Source: Tetradesmus obliquus (lineage: Eukaryota > Chlorophyta > Chlorophyceae > Sphaeropleales > Scenedesmaceae). Taken from it: a stretch of DNA of 64,000 nucleotides. Positions 24,401 through 34,047 of this stretch are shown here, piece by piece (the first letter of the stretch is position 1; every line of letters starts with the position of its first letter). Position numbers and translations under genes: made by a program. Location: positions 5,118,501 through 5,182,500 of the forward strand of contig CP126192.1 in the NCBI GenBank assembly GCA_030272155.1, in the 5' to 3' direction. Below the pieces are notes generated by a model. It saw nothing but the letters and a program-made list of their open reading frames with translations, searched no databases and was not told the DNA's origin.

Positions 24401-24473
24401 GCGTACACACCAGCTCGTCCAGCAGCTGCACTCTATCGACAGCTGCATACTTTGACCCCATTGAACCAGTCAT
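18200..24473 (-). CDS. GCP3: Gamma-tubulin complex component 3 (Spc98/GCP3)
   Basis: Fifteen exons: 24473-24217, 24091-23986, 23614-23534, 23238-23146, 22884-22700, 22455-22304, 21966-21755, 21526-21188, 20885-20754, 20357-20168, 19954-19785, 19545-19395, 19099-18897, 18691-18479 and 18289-18200. Phases agree and give 857 residues, close to human GCP3. The protein follows GCP3 from end to end: RFSELYQQL near the N-terminus, EVTDFYRLMAVLETQL, AALVDSCAGAGGGLLAG, GKSINFLRDACGD, AIRRYLLLGQGDFVVALLDV, GWDVFSLHYQLGPPLSSIF, LQYYINLEVLECAWSEF, DCLIAAHEKFL, and the terminal RFLLARLNFSDFYTR. With GCP2 and gamma-tubulin it forms the small complex that nucleates microtubules at basal bodies and spindle poles. 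The end of exon 2 (donor at 23985) is the least certain border; a longer exon 2 is possible. It is divergent from the gene to its right. Confidence 0.93.
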
Positions 24474-25379
24474 CGTGGTGCTGACTTACAAGCTGCGTCG
24501 AAGATCAGGTCATTTAGAATATTGTTGGCCCGCCTAATCAGCCAAAGAATTTTCGGTCAGGCTTATGCCTTAAAAGCAGTGCCACGGCATCATTCGTCTT
24601 CCTGTGGTCCCAAGGCAGGCAACACCAACCACCCTCCCTTTGAAAATGAGGGCTGTCAAGGGTTTAGCTGCAAGCAAGGAAAGGGCCTTCAACAGCCGTA
24701 GATCATCTTAAATGTTTATTGCTTGATAGATGGGTGTTTTGAGGGAGGCCCGCGTGCAGGGTAATTGGCTTGTCACTTTAGGGACCGTCAGCGCTGGCGT
24801 GGCAAGCCAGCCAGCATGCCTTAGGCCGCCACTTCATCTAGTGCTGGCTAGTCGACCCTGGACGTTGTTTATGTCTTTAACGTTTTTGTCAAGCTGCGAT
24901 ACATACACGTTTCGCCTTCAAGTAGAGCAGAGGGAAGCCTTGCAGATTCCACACCACGTCTAGCGGCTCGCACCCTGCTTAATTCTGTGTTACCCTAGGT
25001 GAGAAAGAGCTGTGGGGGTCTGACGCTGCGAGCGAGTGCCTTCAGCAGGTTGAGGGGCGGGTACCCCGGCTTGACGGTGACCCGGTCCGTCAGCCTGCAT
25101 CAGTCATATGCTGTGAACGTATCAGCATTGTGTCATGTCGGGGAATTTCCTGATTTGGTGTGATCGCAGTGGCAGGGGCAGCAGGCGGCATGCTGATGTG
25201 GACAGCCCGTGTCCACTTCCATGGCTTAGCGATGAGTTATCACAGTGTTCACGTACGATCACAGCATAACTGGAGGCTGTTTGACAATGCTACGAAAGCA
25301 GGAGAGAATCGCCGCTGCTATACGAGCTGTCCGCTCACCCTGGACTATTGTCCTTGCTGCCTGCCCCGGCTGTTTGCAG
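24474..25379. promoter_or_regulatory. Region upstream of GCP3; 5' part of the Ser-rich gene unresolved
   Basis: This region contains the GCP3 promoter and the unresolved 5' end of the plus-strand gene that finishes at 26186. Short frames at 24730-24963 and 25160-25405 may hold first exons, but no GT donor in the right phase could be joined to the acceptor at 25379. Confidence 0.35.
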
Positions 25380-26186
25380 GTCACCTTGAGTGGCATCACC
25401 CCTAAGACAGCACGACCTGGATACGTCTTCAATTGGATGGTATTCCAATCCAGCAGCGGCGCAGCAGCTAGCAAGGCTGCAGAAAGGGCATCTCAGCAGG
25501 ATACGCGCCAGCAGAAGGCTGGCGTAATTCAGGCGCCCCTGAAGCGCAAGCGCTCGCTGTCAAAGTTCTACTTTGCCAAGTCGCAGAGCTTTAGCTGCAT
25601 GTCAGACCTGCTTAAGAATTCCGCGTTCAGCAAGTCCAGCCTCCTGCTGGCCAAGCGCAGCAGCAGCAGCACCAGCAGCGGCGGCGGCTCGCACTCCATC
25701 CCAAGTATATCAGAGGACATGTCCGAGTGCACCAGTCAGCGCGGCCCCTGCCTGGAAGCCAGCACCGCAGCTGTAGCAGCAGCAGCTGGCCCAGGCTTGC
25801 AGCAGAGTCCCTTTGCTGCTGCTCGCAACAGCAGCCTGCAGCGCCACTCCTGGGATGCCAGCGACTGCAGCACCGCAGAGCCATTCTGCAGCCTGGGAGG
25901 CTACAGCCTGCCCGCAGCGCTTGACAACAACTGTGGCATGCAAGAGCAGCAGCAGCTGGGTGTGGTCAGCAGCCTGACCAGCAGGTCTGGCAGCAGCAGC
26001 CTGGAGCTGGCAGCAGCAGCTGATGACAATGATGGCTGCTGCTGGCCTGAGGCTGAGCGCAGCGTGACCGACAGCCTGTGCATGGCACTGCAGACCACCT
26101 CGCTGGCAGCAGCAGCAGCAGCACCGCAGGGCTTGCTGTCTGCCGCAGGTGGCAGCTACCATGGCTGCTATATGGTTGAGGTGTGA
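25380..26186 (+). CDS. Unrecognised Ser-rich protein, 3' part
   Basis: A phase-0 frame of 268 residues runs from a likely acceptor (TTTGCAG at 25373-25379) to a TGA. It opens with VTLSGITPKTARPGYVFNW and continues with a basic Ser/Lys-rich segment (KRKRSLSKFYFAKSQSFS; KNSAFSKSSLLLAKRSSSS) and a long Ser/Ala/Gln-rich tail. The Ser/Arg/Lys patches resemble phosphorylated disordered regions. The frame stays open upstream to an ATG at 25287 (MLRKQERIAAAIRAV), so an intronless start there is also possible. I do not recognise the family. The downstream 2 kb is T/G-rich and carries TGTAA at 26542-26546 and 28267-28271. Confidence 0.55.
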   Translation, partial: VTLSGITPKTARPGYVFNWMVFQSSSGAAASKAAERASQQDTRQQKAGVIQAPLKRKRSLSKFYFAKSQSFSCMSDLLKNSAFSKSSLLLAKRSSSSTSSGGGSHSIPSISEDMSECTSQRGPCLEASTAAVAAAAGPGLQQSPFAAARNSSLQRHSWDASDCSTAEPFCSLGGYSLPAALDNNCGMQEQQQLGVVSSLTSRSGSSSLELAAAADDNDGCCWPEAERSVTDSLCMALQTTSLAAAAAAPQGLLSAAGGSYHGCYMVEV

Positions 26187-28436
26187 AGGATAGGCCTGCA
26201 GGCGTGTCCTTCCTTCTTGGCTGTGCTGTGTTTCTGAGATGCATGTCATAGCATACGCGCACCTCGGCACAGCAGAATCCTCTGGCCGATCTTCTTTTTG
26301 CTTTGTGATGCGTCACTGCATCGTGCAGCTGGCACTTGTTATGCGCGCAGGTTTCCAAGGACCAAGGGCAGCGAGTTCAAGCAGCATTGGTCTTATTGAC
26401 CTGCTGGCATTAAGCCAAAACTTGGCATGCCACATCGCCTGCTGCACATTGCAGTTTGTGCACTTCTTTGTTTTGCGAGCAGCTGCATCAGCTGTCTCAG
26501 GGAAGAGATGGCCGTGTGCTGGATTGGATGCTTGCATGCTTTGTAAGCATGCTTGAATGTCAGATCTCTATTGTCAAAGGAAACCCTGCTTTGCTGCTGC
26601 CGTTCGGCCATTATTTTGCATCAGCTGAGACCTTGTTGGTACCAGTTTGATTATGGTTTTGTGCAGCGGCGCTTGCCTCAGGTGACGGAGGATTGCACGT
26701 AGTTTGCTGCGATTGGCATTGTCTGCTGCTGGGAACATGCGGCTGCTTGCACGCAGTGGGGCTGTTCATTCCCGAACGGTTCACATTGTTCTTTCTTATT
26801 GGCAGTTTCTGTGTGGCAGGCTCAAAGGAAGCGTGCTTGCAACAATTGGTGTTTAGGGGCATCTCATTCAAGTGGAGATGCGCAATTGATTGACAGTGTG
26901 GTGTCCTGGTGGTATCTGTGTACGTCTAGGATGAGTTGCAGCGGTGTTGTGGTGGCGGCAGGCACGTGGCATCTGGCCAGCTGAGGGACCATGGTTTAGG
27001 AGTGGCGCGGGATGCTGCGTGCTGCAGCGCGCACTGTTGCAGGTTCGGCGACTGGGAAGGTATGTGAGTTGTAGCCTGCCAGTCATCTGGGTGACGGCGG
27101 TTCGGCGTAGGAGAGGTTTAGGGATTGTGGCTTGACGCGGCACCTTGCACCATAGTGCGTTGCTTGTTTTGTCCACTAGGAGAGATAATGTACACCGGCG
27201 GCTCTGTGCCATACATGTCTGCTGCCTGCCGTGCTTTCAGTTTTGGTATACCTTGTTCCGCACATACCATGAAGATCTATCTTTCTATGTATTGTGTGTT
27301 CACCATGCTCCCTCTGGCTGGCATGTCGCAGCCACAGGTCTCTGTTGAACCATGCATTCAGCAGGGAACGGTGAGACAGCCGTGCAAGAGCACCATACGA
27401 GAGTGACAGTTGCGTGGTGTCAAAGGCTGTTTCGGAGAGGCTGTCGGAGTGAGGGGCTGGTGAACATTTGGTGATGCTAGGCATCGTTCGACGTGTGTTC
27501 ATTGCAATGAGTAGCGGCATGTTGGGGCAGAAGCTTTTTGCGACCTTGCTTTCCCCTTGGTGGCAGGCGTAAGGTGTGTCTGTGGCTGCTGTAGCTGTTG
27601 TGCTGAGTTTTGTGCTTGTGTGAAGGCTGCTGTAGGGCCAGCGCTTGGCAGCGCTTGGGCAATCATTGCTGTGCGTGTGCTGCATCACTGTGCTAGTTTG
27701 GGCTGCTGGGTAGTGCGCGGGGCCGGCAAAAGCTTGTGTGGCAGCTGCTGGGACTTTGAAGGTATTTTGTTTTCGAGCAGCATGCTTGAAGCAGTATGTG
27801 TGCTTGTCCTGCTGTTCTAGCGGTGAGGACTGTTTAAGGAGGTGAGGCTGTAGCGACAGCAGGGAAGCACTTGGCTTGCTGCAGATGGGAACTTCCATCG
27901 CAGTTCAGGGCTCGCTGATCGACTGTTGGTCTCAGCAGCAGGCGGTTAACAACGTTGCCATTTGACTTGGCGACACATCTCTTGGTCATGGAAGTGTTCT
28001 TTGTATTGTGGCATAAAGGTGTGCCACAGCTGTGTTGTGCATCTATCATTTGATGGTGTTGCAGCAGGCTTGGGTGTGCCAGGCTGTGCACGTGCATGGC
28101 GACTGCTGTGACACCTGCAGGCGCAGGTGTTGCGGCAGAGGACACCAGCAATTTTGGCTGTGCAGCAGGGCCATCTTTGGCTGTTTCGTTGCGGGCCACC
28201 AGTGATCATGCAGCGGCGTTCTGTCAGACGTTGGTTGCTGCTTGCATATGCCGATTATGCCGATTATGTAACACATCTCTTGTGACCTGTACTGATACAC
28301 CAGCTGGCCGAGTCTTGCTTGCTCTGGCTCCTTTCGTTACGTGTATTGCAAGAGAGACAGTTTTTGTTTGTACCGGCCTGTTGTCTGCACCAGTCAACCC
28401 CTGCCGTAGCAGCAATTAGGTCAGCCTTACGACTCG
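26187..28436 (+). other. T/G-rich 3' region and DUF599 promoter
   Basis: About 2 kb strongly T/G-rich on the top strand, with no supportable coding sequence. It looks like the 3' UTR of the gene ending at 26186, closing at TGTAA 28267-28271. The remaining 165 bases before 28437 would be the promoter and 5' UTR of the DUF599 gene. A GCCGATTAT motif is tandemly duplicated just before the TGTAA. Confidence 0.4.
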
Positions 28437-28575
28437 ATGAACTGGGGCAGCCGAACAACTGCTGAGCTTGTCATCGTCATAGTCTCGCTCGGAGGGTTTA
28501 TTTGCTACCATGTTTGGCTTTTCGGCTTCCGTGGTCGTGGTTACAAGGTAGGCACTGCACCTGCTGCCTGTACTG

Positions 28576-28616
<41 letters not shown>

Positions 28617-30679
28617 AGCAGGCAGCTGCTGCTACAGCCCTGATCGGCACTTACCACCGATCATTAGATTCAACAGCGCTGGTTCGTCTACTCTGCTGCC
28701 ACAGCAGCTACACAGCCAGCATGTGCATAGCAGGGCGTGCAAACCCGCTAGCGTATCTGCACAGCAGTGCACCTGTAGTCAAACCTGACTTGTCTGCTTG
28801 AGCGGGGCTAGCAAGCTGTCAGCATTTGTACACCCCTTACAGGAAGGCAGTAGCTGTCTTGCATGACATGTGTTCTTCTGCTTGCAGGTCTCGGCCAAGT
28901 ATCATGACTTCTTCCAGGCTGGCAAGCTTGCAAGGTGCGGTGCATCCTCAGCAATGAAAGCAGCGAGCCAGGGACACGCCTGTTACGACACAAAACATTT
29001 TGCTGCAGCAGCAGTTGCAGCAGATGCAGCATCCAACTTGCACTGCAGTCACGTTCTGAGAGCGCAGCTGGCCACCAAGGTTCAGAGGCTGCGCAGCGCA
29101 GCGCAATGCAAACGCACTTGGAAGCTGCCTGCCCGCTGGTCAGGGGTGTTTGGTGTGTGCACTATAGCGCCACTTTGGGTGTGCAGTAACTGAGCTGGAG
29201 CTGAGCAGGTTCGATACAGCCGTGCATGGTGAATGCAAGCCTGCGCTTGCTACATGCTGCTGCAGGTCTATTTGGGCGGAGGCGTGTGCAACAGACGAAA
29301 AGGACGCCATCCTGGTAAGGCAGCAGCAGCAGCACCTGACTCTGCAGCACGTTGCTGCAGCTGAGCAGCAGCATTTGAGAGGGATGTGCGTGCTGAGCTG
29401 TGAGACATGTTTTCTGCTGGCTGCCATTAGCAAGACAACAATCTGCAGCACACATGGTGCACTTGCTGCACATGGTTTACATCATGCACATGGTGCACAT
29501 GGTGCGGCAATGCGCTTCAGCTGCCTATGAAGCTTGCTAGCCTTGTGCGCAAGCAAAACACACAACGAGTTGCATTTCGAGCGCCTCCACAGCTGGATAT
29601 CTTCTGACTCCACTGACACAGCTGTTGCGGCTGCTGTCGCCGTGTGTCGGCTGCTGCGGCTGCGCAGGGTGTGCAGCAAGCGCGCAATGCCATGACGGCC
29701 TGCACCTACCTGGCCACCATCAGTGTGGCACTGGCCACTGCAGGCATCACCATAATCTTTGACGACACAAAAATCCAGCGCATCCAGTGAGCAAGAACAC
29801 TCGCGTTACTGCATCGCCTCACCAGGCCATTGTTCTTGAAGTCCCTGGCTGCAGTACGCAATGGCAGTGCTGCTGTACGCGATGCTGCACAAGCACAGCA
29901 TGCTTCCATGCAGCACCCTGTGTTATTCTGTGCCCCTAGCACAGTGTGCCAGCAACCCTTGGTCCGCGCGCATGCCCACATGAATAATCTCCCCTGCAAA
30001 TGGTCGCATCCAAGATCACAACAACATCCTCATTCAACTCTCATTTTCGCTGCACTGCAGGCAGCTGGCGCTGAATGACGCCATGCTGCGCCACCTCAGC
30101 GGCTCCACGCTGGTGCAGCCTACTCTTGTGGTGGCGCTGGCGCTGGGCTCGCTGTACGCCTCCTTCATCTGCTTCGCTCAGTCGGTGCGGCTGTACGTGC
30201 ACACCGTGAGTTGCATCGATCATATGGGCATGTGGTGTGCTGTAGTGAGCTGCTGCACAGCCGTGAGTTGCATTGGTTATATAGGCATGTTGGGTTGTGT
30301 GCTGTAGCAGGATGCCGCACAGGTGGAGTCACAACCTCCGATTTGTTGAGCAGATCATGCTGGCAGAGCTTACATCTGAGTTGGCAGCTGGAGCTGTAGC
30401 GTGGTGCAGAGCTTAGCATGTCGTCCACCACAACAAGCCGATGCTTCTTATTCATTTAACTGCTGGCAGGTGGCTGGTGTGCTGAGGAATCCCACCTGCC
30501 TGCTGCACATGCATGCGCGAGAGGTGGCAGGTGCTTGCACGTTGCCCGCTGCATTCATGTCACAGCCCTACTGTGTCAACAGCTGCTGTAGATGGCAGCG
30601 TAACCGCCTGCACACGTGGGCCAATAACCTGAGCATCAGCTGCAGATTAGTAGTGCATGTTGTTGGTAGTTCAACCAGT

Positions 30680-30730
<51 letters not shown>

Positions 30731-32032
30731 AGGGCTTCTACATCCGCGCCTGCACCAGCCGCTTCAACCCCGGCACACTCACAGTGAACGAGGCCAAGAA
30801 AGTGTGCATCCATGCAGGCATGGCCTTCTCGGTGCGTACAGTGTCTGGCGCGTGATGCTGCCTAGGGGTCTGGTTGAGATTGAGAGATTGACAGCAAGGG
30901 GCTGGGAACACCAGCCGGCACCCATGCACATGCATGCTGCGTGCTTGGTATGCCACGAGCTTGCCAGCAACAGATAGTTATAAGGTAAAGTTTCCATTCC
31001 ACAACATGTAAGCAGGGCTGAAACTGGCTCTGGCGCTGAAATGCTGTATCGTACTCGCATCAAACGTTTACGCCACGCCTGGGTGAAGTTGTGATGTTGT
31101 GTGGAGAAGGAACCTGCTTGAATTCAGGAGGCAGATTGTGCCTGCATGCCGTGTATGTCCTGCAAAAGCTTCAATGTGCCAGGCTCAGTTCTATTGATAT
31201 CACCTTGTGACATTGTCCCGTCTCCTTCTGGCCGTGCTGCAGGTTGGGCTGCGGCTGTTCTACTTGTTCATTCCATTGGTGAGACAAGCGCACACAGGCA
31301 TCATAGCAGTGGGCAAGCTGCGCGCATGTACACACCTTCTTACAACCGCCACTTGACAGCAAAGTGCTGCACAATTACTCTAGGGTTTCGGCCAGTAGCC
31401 TGTTAGCAGCATTGTTTGTTGCACACGCTGCCAACCTCATTTCACAGCTCCAGAGCAGATCTGCAGATCTGCAGATTTCTGCAGGCGCCTTCGTACAGTG
31501 CTGACACATGCCGGCGCCACTGGTGCTGAGCTGCTGCTGAACATCACGTCGACCCCATGGGGCGCCTCTGGACATGTGCAAACACCAACACCAGCACCGC
31601 CTCACACTTATATCGCCGCAGGTGATGTGGTCCATCGGCTGCACCGCGCTGCTGATCAGCTCAGTGGTCATGACAACCATGATTGCCTACATGGACCACT
31701 TTGACATGACAAGCCCAGAGCTGCCAGATGAGGATGATCTGGAAGCAGCACAAAGCCTCACAGCACGCCAGCCGCCGGCCGGACCTGCAGCAGCATCTGC
31801 CGGCAGGGCTGCTGCTGGCAGCCCCGATGTGCTGGAGCTCGCAGCTACAGCAGGCAGTTACTCGCTAGGGCCTGTGATAGCAGCAGCACTGGCGGCTGAT
31901 GGGTCAGTGGGCAGTACTGCCCGTACTAGTACGGCAAGGCAGGGAGGCGTGCAGGTGGCTGTGGGCGATGGTGCTGCTGCTGCTGCGGATATAGGGGGGG
32001 CTGGGGCAGCGGGGCTGCTGCGGCAGCAGTAG
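28437..32032 (+). CDS. DUF599 family multi-pass membrane protein
   Basis: Eight exons: 28437-28547, 28888-28934, 29266-29314, 29668-29786, 30061-30205, 30733-30831, 31243-31278 and 31622-32032. All phases fit; 338 residues. Four hydrophobic segments are visible: VIVIVSLGGFICYHVWLF, ACTYLATISVALATAG, VVALALGSLYASFICFA and LRLFYLFIPLVMWSIG with the following LLISSVVMTTMIAY. Family features include YHVWL after the first segment, the WAEACATDEKDAILGVQQAR block and GLRLFYLFIPL. DUF599 proteins are widespread in plants and algae, with no settled biochemical role. The C-terminal 110 residues after the last helix (DEDDLEAAQS onward) are a low-complexity Ala/Gly-rich tail. TGTAA lies 59 bases after the stop. 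Intron 5 ends in a long CTG run. Confidence 0.87.
30681..30732 (+). repeat. (CTG)n at a DUF599 3' splice site
   Basis: About 17 CTG units run without interruption into the CAG of the exon 6 acceptor at 30730-30732. Confidence 0.93.
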
Positions 32033-32090
32033 CAGCAGTCGCTTGTGTGGCAGCACTTTATGCGTCATTCTCTCTGGCAGCACGTGTGTA

Positions 32091-32095
32091 TGTAA
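32091..32095 (+). terminator. Putative poly(A) signal of the DUF599 gene
   Basis: TGTAA sits 59 bases after the DUF599 stop codon. The facing minus-strand signal lies at 32258-32262. Confidence 0.6.
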
Positions 32096-32257
32096 AACTG
32101 ATACGTCTCAGTTGTGTGTGGATCTAGCAACGGGGTTTTGGGAACGGTGACGATGTCTTTGACGGTCAGGTTGTATACAGGTACGTACCTGAATCAGAGA
32201 GCTGGCTGCAGTGCCACAAGTCAAAACTATATAAAGAAAGTTGCCGAATTGCATTCA

Positions 32258-32262
32258 TTACA
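32258..32262 (-). terminator. Putative poly(A) signal of the F-box/LRR gene
   Basis: TTACA on the top strand is TGTAA on the minus strand. The 1.8 kb between it and the stop codon at 34048 is A/C-rich on the top strand, as for a T/G-rich 3' UTR read leftward. Confidence 0.5.
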
Positions 32263-34047
32263 AGCATAAGCATCATGCAACATAATGCGCACTCACATGG
32301 CAAGAAGTGGTCCCCCGAAAGGCCACCATGGCTGCTGAACCTCAGATTAGCATGTGCCGTGGCAAGGAACCGGTGCATGCCTGATCCGGAGTTCATGACT
32401 GAGAAGGTGCTATCCGCGACGTCAGATGAGACAAGGCTCTTGACATCCGTGGCTGTTCCTTCAAACATCCCTTTCACCGCTCTCAGGAGAGCGGTGGCAT
32501 GTGAGTCAGCCAACTGGCATTGCAAAATCTCCACATTACTTTACCATGACATGCTAATTGCCAATACAGCCAAGATTATACGTGTTCCTGATAACACAGA
32601 CAGTCACAGCAACAGTAGCAGCACAGGCTGCTCCTATTGTACAATCAAACAAGAGATACACTCAGTCAATCAAACGTCAAGCTGCAGCACAGCAGCAACA
32701 GACTGCAGACAGCTGCTGAAGCAGTGCAGTCAGTTGTACTCACGGCAACACACCAGAGATAACAAACACACACACATGCGCAAGCATGGCCCTACGCAAG
32801 TGTGGTTGGAATACAGAACAAGAGTGTTGGCATACCAGGACAAGGAGAGCGAGCAACCCGGTTGTGCATGCCACAGTAATGCCAGGTTGGTGTGCAGTGA
32901 AGAAACTGCTTGCTGCACAAGCCGGCGCATTCCACACATCCTGACAGCAACGTTGGTGCACCGCGTCATACGCTTGCTGTCATTTAGTTATAACATGCCC
33001 ATAGCATCAAGTCGCAAGCAGTCATATCTGTGCAAACAGCCTGCTGTCATGTGAATACTATGTGGCGTCATCAACTGCCTGCCGGTCATTGTCAAAATCA
33101 AGCTAGCACAATCTGCACTCAAAGATGCTGCCTGCGGCCACGCACCTTCCACACAGCAGAGCCGGAGGGATCACACTCTGCAGTACCATAGCAAAGCCAA
33201 ACTAAGAATCTTTACGCGCCAAGCATGCCAAGACGCACCAGTCATTGTCAATATCAAGCCAGCACAATCTGCACTCAAAGATGCTGCCTGTGGCCATGCA
33301 CCTTCTATACAGCAGAGGCGGAGGGATCACACTCTGCAGCACCATAGCAAAGTCAAACTACAATTTTTACGCGCCAAGCATGCCAAGACGCACCAGCAAA
33401 GCTCAGTGAGAATACAGTCAACAGACTTGTACTCAAGTGCCTCAGCATAAGCCGCTCGTACGTAAGCACCAGCATAACAGCTAGTCACACAATCAACGCT
33501 TCTGGACGTCACACAAAGAGAACGTCGCCCTTGAGCCAGCGGCTGGTGCTGCCGCTGTTTGACACCTGCATGGCGGAAAGAGGCTCTGCATATGCCGGGG
33601 CAGCTAGGTTGAATATGTACAGCACCCAAATGCACACACAGCACGACAGCCACTTTGCCACGCCAGCGCAGCCCAAATGCAGCACTCACTCGCATGCGTG
33701 ACATATGTGCAACTTTTCGCACGCTTCTGCGTACCAACTCAACTTGTCACAGCTGCACCAGAACAAGCTTTGTCACAGCACAACAGCTGAAATGTAAGCG
33801 CATAGCAACAGCTATTGCATACGTGCGGAACTCATCGCCCACGCACAGCAATGGCAACACATCAAACAACCACAGTATCAACGGCACGTCTTTCAGTGTC
33901 ACATGCTCCCGACAACTGAGTCAACCATCCACCATGCCTAGACCTCCATATGCCATGTCACCCTAAACCTAATCAACTCACCAATGAAGCCGTGCGATGT
34001 CGTAGCATCATTAGAAACAACAGTCAAGCTACACCCGAAAGTAGCAA
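32263..34047 (-). other. Long 3' UTR of the F-box/LRR gene
   Basis: No gene is supported. The top strand is A/C-rich throughout, so the long plus-strand open frame at 32275-33054 is expected from base composition alone. The region contains a 156-base tandem duplication (33085-33396) and a perfect 10-base inverted repeat (32475-32496). Confidence 0.45.
33085..33396. repeat. 156-base tandem duplication
   Basis: Two adjacent copies, 33085-33240 and 33241-33396, of equal length and differing at a handful of positions. Both begin GTCATTGTCA and end GACGCACCAG. They lie in the presumed 3' UTR of the F-box/LRR gene. Confidence 0.93.

Noticed and set aside
32275-33054. Plus-strand open frame of 259 residues with a TATATAAAG stretch 45 bases upstream
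   Set aside because: It lies in A/C-rich sequence antisense to a presumed 3' UTR, where stop codons are rare by composition; the protein has no domain-like pattern and crosses the palindrome without a sign of selection.
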